From Deinococcus koreensis (GTDB taxonomy: Bacteria > Deinococcota > Deinococci > Deinococcales > Deinococcaceae), in the NCBI RefSeq assembly GCF_002901445.1, contig NZ_PPPD01000001.1, positions 372,001 to 436,000 on the forward strand: a stretch of 64,000 bases of DNA. Reading direction: 5' to 3'. This document shows, piece by piece, positions 21,317-31,434 of this stretch (within the stretch, counting starts at the first letter, position 1; every line of letters begins with the position of its first letter). The notes beneath the pieces are model-generated. The model saw nothing but the letters and a program-made list of their open reading frames with translations, had not been told where the DNA came from and did not search any database. A program made the position numbers and the translations under genes.

Positions 21317-21669
21317 CGGCCCAGCGCCGCCCGGCCGGCCCGCGTCATCCCACCCACGACCAGGGCGTGACTGCCCGCCAGGAGTTCGGCCACGAGGTCG
21401 CCGGGCAGCCGACCGTCCAGGATCAGCGTGATCCAGTGGCGCTTGTGGAGGTGGTAGCCCGGCCCGATGGCGTCGTGCGCGGCGCGCAGCTCGTCGCCGC
21501 GTTCCGGGCGCACCTTCAGGGACAGGGTAAGTGGATCGGCCTGGATGTCGGTCAGGGCGTACATCTTCCCGCCGACCTTGAAGACCAGCGTGGTCGCGTC
21601 GAAGGGAAAGGTCTCCTGCGTGTGCGGCAGCGCCGCGCACGCGGCCCGGATGTCGGCGATGGTCTGCAC
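21313..21669 (-). CDS. MmcQ/YjbR-family protein
   Basis: A 118-aa protein of the YjbR fold, thought to bind nucleic acid. Signature: LPHTQETFPFDATTLVFKVGGKMYAL, then GYHLHKRHWITLILDG. It starts with GTG 21669, supported by TAGGCT (minus strand, 21676-21681), 6 nt upstream (leaderless). It is first in a two-gene unit with the methyltransferase-like gene (4-base overlap). The molecular role is not established in the family. Confidence 0.88.
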   Translation of the reverse strand: MQTIADIRAACAALPHTQETFPFDATTLVFKVGGKMYALTDIQADPLTLSLKVRPERGDELRAAHDAIGPGYHLHKRHWITLILDGRLPGDLVAELLAGSHALVVGGMTRAGRAALGR

Positions 21670-21690
21670 CTGCCCAGCCTAGTCCGCCAT

Positions 21691-21966
21691 TCAGCTCTCG
21701 GTAACGGGGTCGAGGCCCTCGGCCTGCTCCAGCGCCATGTTCGCCTCGGCGGCCGAGGCGTCTCCCCCACCGATCAGGGCCGTGACCTCCTGCGCGCTGA
21801 GACCGTCCAGGGCGGGGGTCGGCACGGGGGGCGCGTCCGGCAGCACCTCGGGCATCGGCCCCTGCTCGGCGGGCTGGTGGACGGCGGTCGGCTCCTCGCG
21901 CACGCTCAGGGCCGGATTGACGGGAAGCGGGGCGTGGTCCTCGGGTGTGTGGTCGTTTGGGGTCAT
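21691..21966 (-). CDS. Hypothetical acidic protein, 91 aa
   Basis: A proline-, glutamate- and alanine-rich soluble protein without cysteine or motif. The first 50 residues look disordered (MTPNDHTPEDHAPLPVNPAL). The C-terminal part could form a helical pair (GLSAQEVTALIGGGDASAAE). It is 21 bases upstream of the YjbR start, but that gene has its own promoter. No good ribosome-binding site or TANNNT box is seen at its start, so the start is uncertain. Confidence 0.55.
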   Translation of the reverse strand: MTPNDHTPEDHAPLPVNPALSVREEPTAVHQPAEQGPMPEVLPDAPPVPTPALDGLSAQEVTALIGGGDASAAEANMALEQAEGLDPVTES

Positions 21967-22038
21967 GCCTCAGCATCGGCCCTGCAGGTCAACGGCAGCT
22001 GATGTTCTGGTCAAGGAACCGTGATGAACTGATACCCG

Positions 22039-22986
22039 ATGCGCCGCCTGCTGCCCCTGCTCCTGCCCCTGCTGCTCTCGGCCGCGCCTGCTCCGTCTGC
22101 TTCTGGCGTGCGGCTGGCGATCCTCAGCGACTTCAACGGTTCCTACGGCAGCACGGCCTATCCTGCCGCGCTGGGCCGCAGCGTCCGCCGGATCGTGAAC
22201 GAGTGGCAGCCGGACATGGTGCTCTCGGCCGGTGACCTGATCGCGGGGCAGCAGGCCCGCCTGAGCGACGCGCGCGTGCAGGCCATGTGGGCGGCCTTCG
22301 ACCGGGACGTGCGGGCGCCCCTCCAGGCAGCCGGGATTCCTTTCGCCTTCACGCTGGGCAACCACGACGCCAGCCTGCCCCGCGACCGCCGCGAGGCCGC
22401 GCGGTACTGGGCCGCCCACCAGCCGCCGCTGACCTACCAGGAGCGGTCGGCCTTTCCCTTCCGCTACACCTTCACGCTGGCCGGAGGCTCCGTGTTCGTG
22501 GCCGTGCTGGACGCCAGCGGGCCGAGGGTGGACGAGGCACAGCGAACCTGGCTCGCGGCGCAGCTCGCCTCGGCCCCCGCCCGCGCGGCCGGCATCCGCC
22601 TGGTGGTGGGGCACCTGCCGCTGGCCGGGATCAGCCGCGAGAAGAACCGGCCCGGCGAGGTGATCCGCGAGGCCGGGCCGCTGCGCCGGGTCATGGAGCG
22701 GGCCGGGGTGCTCGTGTATGTCAGCGGGCACCACGCCGCGTACTACCCGGGTCGGCTGGGCGGGCTGAACGTGCTCGCCAGCGGCGGCATCGGCGGGCGC
22801 GACTACGTGGGCTTTCCCGGCACCGCCCGCTCGACCCTGACCCTGCTGACGCTGTTCCCGGCGCAGCGCCGCGCCACCTTCGAGACCGTGGACGCCGAGA
22901 CCGGCGCCCCCATCCAGACCGAGACCCTCCCGGCCCGGCTGGACGGACTGGGAGGGCCACTGGAGCGGGTGGGCGAGTTCCGCTGA
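22039..22986 (+). CDS. Exported calcineurin-like metallophosphoesterase
   Basis: Encodes 315 aa. A leucine-rich signal peptide (1-20) sends it across the inner membrane. Motifs of the calcineurin-like family follow in order: LSDFNGSYG (where DxH is usual, here Asp-Phe-Asn), SAGDLIAG, TLGNHDAS, VVGHLPL and VSGHHAAYY. The dinuclear metal site thus lacks its first His but keeps the rest. It likely hydrolyses phosphate esters in the periplasm; substrate unknown. It is convergent with the esterase gene at 23000. Confidence 0.87.
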   Translation: MRRLLPLLLPLLLSAAPAPSASGVRLAILSDFNGSYGSTAYPAALGRSVRRIVNEWQPDMVLSAGDLIAGQQARLSDARVQAMWAAFDRDVRAPLQAAGIPFAFTLGNHDASLPRDRREAARYWAAHQPPLTYQERSAFPFRYTFTLAGGSVFVAVLDASGPRVDEAQRTWLAAQLASAPARAAGIRLVVGHLPLAGISREKNRPGEVIREAGPLRRVMERAGVLVYVSGHHAAYYPGRLGGLNVLASGGIGGRDYVGFPGTARSTLTLLTLFPAQRRATFETVDAETGAPIQTETLPARLDGLGGPLERVGEFR

Positions 22987-22999
22987 CCCAGCTGCGGAG

Positions 23000-24376
23000 T
23001 TACTTCGGCATCAGCTTGTACAGCTCGATCCCACGCGCCGTGCGGTCTTTGAAGCCCTTCCAGGAGGTGTCGTCGGCCTTGGGCGTGCCGTCGGCGTTGC
23101 GGCTGGACTTCGCGTTGTTCGACACCGGCACCGGCACGTTCAGGTAGGCCGCCGCGCCCGCCTCGCCCTTGAGCTTGAGGTTCAGGAAGGCGGTCACGAA
23201 ATGCTGGTTGAGGTTGTTCAGGCGGGCCATGTCCCAGGCGGGCTCGGCGTAGTGCATGTAGTCGTCGTAGTTGCTCAGGGAGGCGGCCGGGGGCGGGTTG
23301 GGCGCCGAGTTGTGCAGCGCGTTCTGGTACACCACCATGTAGCGCTCGGCGTTCACGGCGTTCTCGAACAGGGGCTTCACGCCGCCCTCGTAATAGGACA
23401 CGTCGTCGCGGTCGCCGACGACGAACATGGTGGGCACCTTCAGGCCCGCGAGCCCGGCATCTTCCCAGAAGCCGTATTTGCCGCCGAAGTTTACGCCGAT
23501 GCCCCGCACGGCGGCGTCCCCGCCCCAGGGCGCGAAGGCCACGACCGCCTTGATGCGTGGATCGACCCTGTACGCGCCGGCCTGCCGCTGCGCGAAGGCG
23601 CCGCCCGGCACCAGCGGCGCCATCTGCGGGCCGTACCCGGCGCCGGCCGCGTTCAGGGCGCCGTAGCCGCCCATCGAGTAGCCGACCACAGCGGTCTGGT
23701 CAGCGTTCACGACGTTGCTCAGGAACGAGCCGCTGCCCGCCGTACCCAGCCGGGCCATCTCGGCCAGCACGAAGTTGTCGTCCAGCGCGCGGTTGACCAG
23801 GGTGCTGGCGAACGCGGCCTTGTCGCCGTGCGTGGAGTCGGTGTGGTCGATGGACGCGACCACGTAGCCCTTGCTGGCGAGGTTCTCGCCCAGGTACGAC
23901 ATCAGGTAGCGGCTGCCCGGATAGCCGTGCGAGACGATCACCAGCGGGAAGGGGCCGCCCTGCACGGCGGGGGCGTCGCGGGTGGCGCGGCCGGGAATCT
24001 CGAAGGGCGTGTTCGGCCGCTTGGGATCGCCCGGGCCGCTGCCCAGCACGTCCTTGTAGGTGGTGCTGCCGCTGCCGCTCGCGCCGGGGGCCGGGTACCA
24101 GACCTCCACGGTCAGCGGGCGGTCGTAGCGCGCCAGGGCGCCTTCCTTGGGCGCGCGGGCGATGTCCAGCTGGCCCTTGCTGACGAGATTCAGGGTGCGG
24201 ACGCCCACGGCGTACTGCCCGCGGGCAGCGAGCTCCGGCGCGTCGGGCCGGGTGTCACCGGGAACGCTCATGGGGGCCGGCACCGTCTGAGCTGGCACTG
24301 TCTGGGCGGCTGCCGGAACCAGCAGGAGAGAGGCGCTGAGCGCAGTCAGGATTAAGCGGAGCCCGGATCGGTTCAT
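23000..24376 (-). CDS. Secreted alpha/beta-hydrolase (PAF-acetylhydrolase/dienelactone-hydrolase-like)
   Basis: Encodes 458 aa. Residues 1-24 are a signal peptide (cleavage after PAAA). The hydrolase domain shows SHGYPGSRY (oxyanion), the nucleophile elbow GYSMGGYG (Ser234), the acid loop VVGDRDDV and a C-terminal LHNSAPNPP His. It probably hydrolyses esters outside the cytoplasm. GGAGG lies just before the ATG. The gene directly upstream (24485) is its paralog, roughly half identical by eye over the whole length, so the pair arose by tandem duplication. Confidence 0.86.
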   Translation of the reverse strand: MNRSGLRLILTALSASLLLVPAAAQTVPAQTVPAPMSVPGDTRPDAPELAARGQYAVGVRTLNLVSKGQLDIARAPKEGALARYDRPLTVEVWYPAPGASGSGSTTYKDVLGSGPGDPKRPNTPFEIPGRATRDAPAVQGGPFPLVIVSHGYPGSRYLMSYLGENLASKGYVVASIDHTDSTHGDKAAFASTLVNRALDDNFVLAEMARLGTAGSGSFLSNVVNADQTAVVGYSMGGYGALNAAGAGYGPQMAPLVPGGAFAQRQAGAYRVDPRIKAVVAFAPWGGDAAVRGIGVNFGGKYGFWEDAGLAGLKVPTMFVVGDRDDVSYYEGGVKPLFENAVNAERYMVVYQNALHNSAPNPPPAASLSNYDDYMHYAEPAWDMARLNNLNQHFVTAFLNLKLKGEAGAAAYLNVPVPVSNNAKSSRNADGTPKADDTSWKGFKDRTARGIELYKLMPK

Positions 24377-24484
24377 GGGTCGACCTCCAGGGCGCGTACA
24401 TCTGGTACGCGCCGGTGAACAGTTGTTCAGTGCAAGGCACAGCCTACCGTTCCACCGCTCCGTCAGCGCTGGATCAAGAACGGG

Positions 24485-25783
24485 TTAAGAAAGCGTTTCC
24501 CCGGCCCCGGGCCCGGCCATCTGTCCCGCGTTCAGATGGTGCAGCTCGATTCCGACCGCCGTGCGCGCGGGGAAGCCCGGCCAGGGAGCGTCCGGGGAAG
24601 CGTCGCTGGCGACCGGGGTGGGCACCTGCAGATAAGGGGCCGCGTCCTGTTGCCCCTTCAGGTGCAGCCCCAGGAAGGCCGTGATGAAGTGCTGGTTGAG
24701 GTTGTGCAGCCGCGCCGTGTCCCAGACCGGCTCGGCGTAGCGCAGGAAATCCTCGGCGCTGATGGGGCCGGGGATGGCCGGGGCCGGGTTGCCGGCGATG
24801 TTGTGGCGCGCCCCCCGGTACACCAGCAGCGAGCGCTCGGCGTTGACCGCATGCTCGAACAGCGCCTTCACGCCGCCCTCGAAGCCCGACACGTCGTCGT
24901 GCTCGCCGGCAATGAAGAGGGTGGGCACCCTCAGTCCGGCCAGACCGGCCGCGTCCCAGAACCCGAACGCCCCCCCGACCGGGATCCGGGCCGCCTTCAC
25001 GGCGGCGCCTGAGCCCCAGGGTGCCAGGGCCACGACCGCGTGGATGCGGGGGTCGGGCCGGATCGCGCCCGCCTCCCGCCCGGCGAGCGCCCCGCCGGGC
25101 ACCAGCGGCCGCACCTCCGGGCCGAAGCCGGCGCCAGCGGCGTTCAGCGCGCCGTAGCCGCCCATCGAGTAGCCGACCACGGCCGTGCGCGAGGCGTCCA
25201 CCGCGCCGCTGAGCGGTGAGTCGCCCCCCGCCGCCCCCAGCCGATCCAGTTCAGCCAGCGTGAACAGGATGTCGGTGGGCCGGTTCAGCAGCGTGACCGC
25301 GAAGTGGCCCATATCACCGAAGGTGCTGCCGGTATGGTCGATGGCGGCGACCACGTAGCCCTTGCTGGCCAGATTCTCCGTGAGGTTCGACAGGAAGTAT
25401 CGGCTGCCCGGATAGCCGTGAGACACGATCACCAGCGGGTACGGCCCCTCCGGTTTCACGGGCGCATCTCGGGTGGCGCGGCCGGGCACGCGGTACGGCA
25501 CGGGCGGCGTGCTGGGAATCACGTCCTGGTAGACCATCGCCCCGCTGCCGCTCTCGCCGGGCGTGGGATACCAGACCTCGACCGTCAGGCGCCGATCCGT
25601 GCGGGCCAGGGTGCCGTCCGGGGCGGGGCGGGTCACGTCCGGCTGGCCCGGGTTGACCAGTGAGAGGGTGTGGACGCCGACAGCGTGGGGGCCGCGCGGC
25701 GCGAGAGCGGGAGCGTCCGGGCGGGCGTCCCCCGGCACGGAGGCCGGAAGGGGCGGGGTCTGCGGGCCGGATTCAGGAACCAT
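24485..25783 (-). CDS. Paralogous alpha/beta-hydrolase without a signal peptide
   Basis: Encodes 432 aa, collinear with the hydrolase encoded at 23000: [17 protein letters not shown] (Ser206), IAGEHDDV and [10 protein letters not shown]. It begins [13 protein letters not shown] with no hydrophobic segment, so unlike its neighbour it should stay in the cytoplasm. The start is well supported by TATGCT on the minus strand (25790-25795), 6 nt before the ATG (leaderless). It therefore has its own promoter, 22 bases after the moeA stop, though read-through from moeA is possible. Confidence 0.85.
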   Translation of the reverse strand: MVPESGPQTPPLPASVPGDARPDAPALAPRGPHAVGVHTLSLVNPGQPDVTRPAPDGTLARTDRRLTVEVWYPTPGESGSGAMVYQDVIPSTPPVPYRVPGRATRDAPVKPEGPYPLVIVSHGYPGSRYFLSNLTENLASKGYVVAAIDHTGSTFGDMGHFAVTLLNRPTDILFTLAELDRLGAAGGDSPLSGAVDASRTAVVGYSMGGYGALNAAGAGFGPEVRPLVPGGALAGREAGAIRPDPRIHAVVALAPWGSGAAVKAARIPVGGAFGFWDAAGLAGLRVPTLFIAGEHDDVSGFEGGVKALFEHAVNAERSLLVYRGARHNIAGNPAPAIPGPISAEDFLRYAEPVWDTARLHNLNQHFITAFLGLHLKGQQDAAPYLQVPTPVASDASPDAPWPGFPARTAVGIELHHLNAGQMAGPGAGETLS

Positions 25784-25816
25784 GTCCGCAGCATAGGGTG
25801 ACCCAGAGGACAGGGC

Positions 25817-27022
25817 TTAAAGCAGCACGACCTGCACGTCGTCGCCCACCGCCACCGGCTGGCCCTCGGGCACGATCACCAGCGCGTCGGCGTCGCTTAA
25901 AGAGCGCAGGATGCCGCTGCCCTGCTGGCCGTAGTCGTGTACCTGCCCGCCCCGGATCACACCGCGCCAGAAGGCCGCCTTGTCGCCCAGGGCGCGGAAG
26001 GGCGTGGCGGCGCGCAGGGTCAGGGCCTGGAGGGGCTGGCCGGTCAACGCGGGGCGCACGATGACGTGGAACACCACCAGCGAGCTGACCGGATTGCCCG
26101 GCAGGCCGATCACCGGCAGCCCCTTCCAGCCGCCCAGGATGGCCGGGCCGCCGGGCCGCATGCGCACCTTCCAGAACGCGACCCGGCCATGATCGATCAG
26201 CAGGTCGCGCATGAAGTCGTACCGGCCCATGCTGACGCCGCCGCTGGTGACCAGCAGATCGGCGCCGCCCGAGCGCGCGACGGCCTCCTCCAGCGCCTCC
26301 ACGGAGTCCGGCGCGTGGCCCAGCATGACCACCTCGCAGCCGCATTCGGCAAGCATGGCGGCCAGACCGTAGCGGTTGGAGTCGTAGACCTGACCGGGCC
26401 GCAGGAGCTGACCGGGCTCGACCACCTCGTCGCCCGTGCTGAGCAGCGCCACCCGGAAGCGGCGGCGTACCGGCAGCGTCTGGTGCCCCAGCGCGGCGGC
26501 CAGCGCCACGCGCGGCGCCGTGAGGGGCAGCCCGGCCGCCATGACCTCCTCGCCGGCCCGGAAGTCGCCCCCCTCGCGCCGGACGTCGCCGGGGCTGGCG
26601 GGCCGGCGCAGGAGGACATGCTCCGGGCCGTCGTCCAGCAGTTCCTCGACCGGGCAGATGGCGTCGGCGCCGGCCGGCATGGGCGCCCCGGTGTAGATGC
26701 GCGTGCATTCGCCCGGCCCGACCGACGCGGGGAAGGGCAGCCCGGCCCGGCTCTCGCCCACGACCCTCAGGCGGGCCGGGGCGCCGGGTGTGGCGCCTAA
26801 CGTATCGGCCTCCCGGCAGGCGATCCCGTCCAGCGCGCTCTCGGTGGCGCTGGGGTGGCTGACCAGGGCTCTGAGCGGCGCGGCCAGCGTGCGGCCCAGC
26901 GCGCCTTGCAACGGCACGGTCTCGTGGCCCGGCGGGGAGAGCAGCGCGGACAGCATCTCGCGGGCCTGCTCGACGCTGACATGCATGGGAAAGTCACGGC
27001 TGGGATCGGCGGGAGGGGTCAT
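25817..27022 (-). CDS. moeA: Molybdopterin molybdenumtransferase MoeA
   Basis: A 401-aa enzyme that inserts molybdate into adenylylated molybdopterin, the last step of basic molybdenum cofactor synthesis. Family motifs: ATESALDGIA near the N-terminus, RIYTGAPMPAGADAI, the MPT-binding VTSGGVSMGRYD, LPGNPVSSLV, and a C-terminal domain IV. The start is ATG 27022, with TATCCT (minus strand, 27029-27034) 6 nt upstream (leaderless). No other cofactor gene lies in this window. Confidence 0.93.
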   Translation of the reverse strand: MTPPADPSRDFPMHVSVEQAREMLSALLSPPGHETVPLQGALGRTLAAPLRALVSHPSATESALDGIACREADTLGATPGAPARLRVVGESRAGLPFPASVGPGECTRIYTGAPMPAGADAICPVEELLDDGPEHVLLRRPASPGDVRREGGDFRAGEEVMAAGLPLTAPRVALAAALGHQTLPVRRRFRVALLSTGDEVVEPGQLLRPGQVYDSNRYGLAAMLAECGCEVVMLGHAPDSVEALEEAVARSGGADLLVTSGGVSMGRYDFMRDLLIDHGRVAFWKVRMRPGGPAILGGWKGLPVIGLPGNPVSSLVVFHVIVRPALTGQPLQALTLRAATPFRALGDKAAFWRGVIRGGQVHDYGQQGSGILRSLSDADALVIVPEGQPVAVGDDVQVVLL

Positions 27023-27084
27023 GAAGGCAGGATAGGCGCCGGGCGAGGGCGGGGCGCCCCACTGCGGCCTACCATGAATGGCAG

Positions 27085-28218
27085 ATGCACGGACGGACGC
27101 TGATCAGGCGGGCGGTGAGCGCGGCACTGTGGACTGTGGGCCTGTTCGGACTGGGCGTGCTGGGGATGTGGTGGGCCGGCTGGCTGCCCTGGCCGCTGGC
27201 CGGAGAACGCCCCCCGTCGGCGCCTGTCCAACCTGTGCCTGTCCAGATGGCGCCCATTCAGGCGGCGCCCGTGCAGCCTGCACCGGAACAGACAGTGCCT
27301 ACCCCTCCCCTGCCGGAGCCGCAGCCCGAGCCGGCGGCTCCTTCCGTCGCCGCCCCTCCTTCAGCCCCGCCGGACGATCTGCAGGGCGAATCCGCTCAGC
27401 CGACCCCGCCGCCGACAGCCCCATCAGCCCCCCTGGACGACCTCAACCAGTTGCGCCAGCTGGCTGGACTGAGCCTCGTGACAGCCGAGCCCGCCTGGGC
27501 GGCCGGCTGCGCGGCGCACGCCCGCTATCTGGTGGGGGTCGACCGGGGCGAACACGCCGAAGACCCCCGGCACCCCCTGTCCTCACCAGAGGGAGTGGAC
27601 TGCGCCCCCGGCCACTACTTCGTGTCGTCTCAGCCGGACTCCGGGGCCGAGCGGGCTCTGGGCTACTGGGCGACCGGCGCCTTTCATCTGCCGCAGCTGC
27701 TCGACCCGCGCCTGGGCCGCGTGGCGCTGGGCCTCGCCCACGACAGCCGGGGCGGGGTGCAGTCGGCGGCGGTGCTGGACGTGCGCCGGGGCCTGAGCGG
27801 CGCGGCCCGCTACCCGGTGCGCTTTCCGCAGCCGGCGAGCTGGAGTCCGTTCAGAGCCAGTGCCGCCTCCGAATGGCCCGATCCGCTGCCGGGCTGCGCC
27901 GGCTACGACCACCCGGTCGGGCCGCCGGTCGCCCTGCTCCTGGGGCCGGACACGGAAACCGGTGGGGCCGGGGGCAGCAAGGCCGAGGTGAGCGGAGCCG
28001 CGCTCAAGGTAAACGGCCGTCCGGTCGCAGCCTGCCTGCTGACCGCCCAGACCTTCCAGGGCGCATCCGCGACCGAGACGCGGGTGGGCCGGGGCGTGCT
28101 GGCCGCCCAGGGCGCCGCGATCCTGCTTCCACGCCAGCCGCTGCCCGCCGGGGCCGAGGTTCGCGTGAGCTTCCGCACCCCGGCCGGGCCCGTGGCCTGG
28201 AGCTTCCGGGTGGAGTGA
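27085..28218 (+). CDS. Membrane-anchored CAP (SCP/PR1)-domain protein
   Basis: Encodes 377 aa. An N-terminal hydrophobic helix (about 11-37) anchors or exports it. Residues 43-118 are a Pro/Gln/Ala linker with near-repeats (VQPVPVQMAPIQAAPVQPAP). A CAP-like domain starts near 122: LNQLRQLAGL, AHARYLVG, GEHAEDP (conserved His/Glu) and ALGYWATGAFH, followed by a C-terminal beta domain. It probably acts outside the membrane; the biochemical role of bacterial CAP proteins is mostly unknown. A TACCAT box is at 27070-27075, 9 nt from the ATG. Confidence 0.8.
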   Translation: MHGRTLIRRAVSAALWTVGLFGLGVLGMWWAGWLPWPLAGERPPSAPVQPVPVQMAPIQAAPVQPAPEQTVPTPPLPEPQPEPAAPSVAAPPSAPPDDLQGESAQPTPPPTAPSAPLDDLNQLRQLAGLSLVTAEPAWAAGCAAHARYLVGVDRGEHAEDPRHPLSSPEGVDCAPGHYFVSSQPDSGAERALGYWATGAFHLPQLLDPRLGRVALGLAHDSRGGVQSAAVLDVRRGLSGAARYPVRFPQPASWSPFRASAASEWPDPLPGCAGYDHPVGPPVALLLGPDTETGGAGGSKAEVSGAALKVNGRPVAACLLTAQTFQGASATETRVGRGVLAAQGAAILLPRQPLPAGAEVRVSFRTPAGPVAWSFRVE

Positions 28219-28625
28219 TGCGGGCTCCGAGCCCACCCCGCACAGGTGCGGCTGGGAGACGGCCAACGGGACTCGCAGAGGTACTAAGCAGAGCAAGTGA
28301 CAGGACGGATATTGCGAGCAGCCAAGCGTTTTCACGGACGCTGCACCGGCCAGGACGATGGACGTGCATCCGGTGTCGTCCGTGATGGACGGGAGTGGGA
28401 CGGCAGTTCGTCTGAGCCGGTTCCGGGCGAGGGCGTCTGATGAAGCGAACCTGAACTCCGCTCTCTGCGGGCCGGGCGGAAAGGCTCCTGGCGCGCGGCG
28501 AGCCGGGGCAGGGCGCCGTGCCGCAGGGCAAAGCCATGAATTCGGACAGTCCGCCCCCGTGGATCAGGGGGTACACTCCGGGGGCATCTGGCGCCGGGAT
28601 CACCTGGCGCAGAAATGGAGAGCCC
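28219..28625. other. Intergenic region, 407 bases
   Basis: No gene is evident. A CCGCAC-ag-GTGCGG palindrome lies near 28240. Nested complementary arms CTGCGG (28465-28470)/CCGCAG (28521-28526) and GGCTC (28483-28487)/GAGCC (28500-28504) could fold into a structured RNA, but match nothing I know. A TACACT box at 28572-28577 serves the isomerase gene. Confidence 0.4.
28572..28577 (+). promoter_or_regulatory. -10 box for the SlyD-type isomerase gene
   Basis: TACACT, giving a leader of about 42 bases that ends in GGAG five bases before the ATG. Confidence 0.5.
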
Positions 28626-29102
28626 ATGAACATCACTCAGGACAAGGTTGTCGAACTCGATTACAAGCTCACGGTGGACGGCGAGGTCATCGACCAGAGC
28701 GAAGCCGGCGAGCCCCTGACCTACCTGCACGGTCACAGCAACATCATCCCGGGTCTGGAAAAGGCGCTGGAGGGCCGGGGCGCGGGCGAGAGCCTGCAGG
28801 TCACCGTGCAGCCCGAGGACGGCTACGGCGAACGCGACGAGGACAACGTCGAGGATCTGGATCGCACGGATTTCGAGGACGACGTGGAGATCGGCGCGAC
28901 CTACTACGCCCAGTCCGAGGACGGCTCGGTGATTCCCTTCACCGTCATGGCCGTGAACGGTGACACCGTGCAGGTCGACTTCAACCCGCCGCTGGCCGGC
29001 ATGACCCTGAACTTCGACGTGAAGGTGCTGGCCGTGCGCGAGGCCACCGCCGAGGAACTCGACCACGGGCACGCCCACACCCCCGACACCCACGACCACT
29101 GA
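28626..29102 (+). CDS. SlyD-like FKBP-type peptidyl-prolyl isomerase
   Basis: A 158-aa cytosolic foldase and chaperone that isomerises Xaa-Pro bonds. It has the FKBP half (LDYKLTVDGEVIDQS, PLTYLHGHSNIIPGLEKALEG), the inserted chaperone flap (YGERDEDNVEDLD ... VIPFTVMAVNGDTVQVDFN), the return strand MTLNFDVKVL, and a short His-rich tail (DHGHAHTPDTHDH) that could bind metal. ATG 28626 is preferred to in-frame starts upstream: GGAG lies 5 nt before it and homologues begin here. A perfect 12-bp terminator follows. Confidence 0.93.
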   Translation: MNITQDKVVELDYKLTVDGEVIDQSEAGEPLTYLHGHSNIIPGLEKALEGRGAGESLQVTVQPEDGYGERDEDNVEDLDRTDFEDDVEIGATYYAQSEDGSVIPFTVMAVNGDTVQVDFNPPLAGMTLNFDVKVLAVREATAEELDHGHAHTPDTHDH

Positions 29103-29116
29103 GTTTCCTTCCCTTC

Positions 29117-29148
29117 GACCGCCGCCCGCTGACTGCCGGGCGGCGGTC
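29117..29148 (+). terminator. Terminator of the SlyD-like gene
   Basis: A perfect 12-bp stem (GACCGCCGCCCG / CGGGCGGCGGTC) with an 8-base loop, followed by GTGCCTGTTCC. Confidence 0.75.
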
Positions 29149-29201
29149 GTGCCTGTTCCGTCGAACCTACCCCCGGCCATCCGCCGGGAGTAAGCTGAAC
29201 C

Positions 29202-29795
29202 ATGCTGCAGGGCATCTGGCAGGCCATCGACGACCGCCGCTTCGAGCAGGCGGAGGCCCTGCTCCGGTCGGATCAGGACGTGCTGGTCAGCCGCGCCGGA
29301 CAGATGGCGCTGGGCTACCTGCTGGCCCACACGGCCCGCCAGGACGAGGCCCGGAGCGTGTTCCAGACCCTGCGCGACGCCCACCGGGACGACCCCTGGG
29401 AGCACATCGCGGTGCATCAGCTGGCGCGTGTGGAGCGGCTGGCCGGTCAGCACGGGCGCGCCCTGGCCCTGCTGGGCGAGGAACGAGCGCTGGTGGAGGC
29501 GCTCGACGACCATGCCCACGAGCTGGCGGTCAACGCCCTGGAACAGGCCCGCAACCTGCGCGCCCTGGGCCGCCTGGAGGAAGCCCGCGCCGCCCTGGAC
29601 GCCTGTGAGCAGCACGCCGGCCCGGCCGACCCGGAGACGCTCGCCCGCGCCGAACGCGAACGGGGTGAACTCAGCCGCGCCCAGGGCCACGCAGGGGCCG
29701 CCCGCCTTCACTTCGAGCGGGCCATCGCGGCCTACCGCGAGGCGGAGGACGAGGTGGGCGCGCGGGAAGTGGAGGAGCTGATGGAAGAAAGCTGA
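29202..29795 (+). CDS. Tetratricopeptide-repeat protein
   Basis: A 197-aa all-helical soluble protein made of about four to five TPR-like helix pairs (FEQAEALLRSDQDVLVSRAG, LAHTARQDEARSVFQTLRDA, ARNLRALGRLEEARAALDAC, GAARLHFERAIAAYREAEDE). TPRs mediate protein contacts; the partner is unknown. TAAGCT at 29191-29196 lies 5 nt before the ATG, close to the leaderless pattern. It is convergent with aspS, 53 bases apart. Confidence 0.8.
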   Translation: MLQGIWQAIDDRRFEQAEALLRSDQDVLVSRAGQMALGYLLAHTARQDEARSVFQTLRDAHRDDPWEHIAVHQLARVERLAGQHGRALALLGEERALVEALDDHAHELAVNALEQARNLRALGRLEEARAALDACEQHAGPADPETLARAERERGELSRAQGHAGAARLHFERAIAAYREAEDEVGAREVEELMEES

Positions 29796-29817
29796 AGGCA
29801 GTCGGCTTTTGACCTGG

Positions 29818-29845
29818 CCATCTGCCATCTGCCCTCAGCCATCAG
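29818..29845. repeat. Four imperfect 7-bp tandem repeats
   Basis: CCATCTG CCATCTG CCCTCAG CCATCAG, between the convergent stops of the TPR gene and aspS. Confidence 0.8.
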
Positions 29846-29848
29846 CCT

Positions 29849-31180
<1,332 letters not shown>

Positions 31181-31203
31181 AGGTCTCCTTGGCTTCACTG
31201 AAA

Positions 31204-31232
31204 GCCCCCGACTCCGTGGTGGGGTCGGGGGC
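31204..31232 (-). terminator. Attenuator hairpin upstream of aspS
   Basis: On the minus-strand RNA GCCCCCGAC pairs perfectly with GUCGGGGGC (9 bp, 11-base loop), followed by UUUCAG. It lies between the leader peptide stop (31256) and the aspS Shine-Dalgarno sequence near 31184-31190. The leader stop region (TAGGGGACG) could pair with its C-rich 5' arm. Confidence 0.7.
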
Positions 31233-31255
31233 GCGGTACGGCGGCGTGACGTCCC

Positions 31256-31297
31256 CTAGCAGGAATCGTCATTCAGGGTGTCGTTCGCCGCGAACAT
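31256..31297 (-). CDS. Asn/Asp-rich leader peptide (MFAANDTLNDDSC)
   Basis: A 13-codon ORF ending in TAG, 76 bases before aspS. Five of its 13 residues are Asn or Asp: AAC GAC at codons 5-6 and AAT GAC GAT at codons 9-11, the two amino acids whose tRNAs the downstream synthetase charges with Asp. TACACT on the minus strand (31305-31310) lies 7 nt before the ATG, so the RNA should start at the ATG. GTTCGCGGCGAAC within the ORF is self-complementary, and GCGGCG can also pair with CGCCGC after the stop. Attenuation by Asp-/Asn-tRNA supply is inferred. Confidence 0.75.
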   Translation of the reverse strand: MFAANDTLNDDSC

Positions 31298-31304
31298 GCC
31301 GGGA

Positions 31305-31310
31305 AGTGTA
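31305..31310 (-). promoter_or_regulatory. -10 box of the aspS leader transcript
   Basis: TACACT on the minus strand, 7 nt before the leader ATG; the same hexamer is used before the aromatic leader at 5541-5546. Confidence 0.65.
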
Positions 31311-31404
31311 GCGGCCCGGAGCAGGCAGGGTCAAACCCAGGGGCTAGGCAGGGCGTCTGGAGGACGAGGGGGCGAGCCCCGATGACGATCTCTCCTCTCA
31401 TCCT

Positions 31405-31428
31405 TACCAACCGTCTGGACGGTATGTT
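31405..31428. promoter_or_regulatory. TetR-type operator overlapping the -10 box
   Basis: TACCAACCGTCTGGACGGTATGTT contains the palindrome ACCGTC-tg-GACGGT (31410-31423) and runs into the TATGTT -10 box (31423-31428), 6 nt before the tetR ATG. Repressor bound here would block the promoter, implying autoregulation of the whole operon. Confidence 0.7.
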
Positions 31429-31434
31429 GACTTC

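Noticed and set aside
28465..28526. Structured RNA (SRP, 6S, riboswitch) upstream of the SlyD-like gene
   Set aside because: Nested complementary arms exist but no conserved core of a known RNA class could be recognised; GC-rich DNA folds easily.
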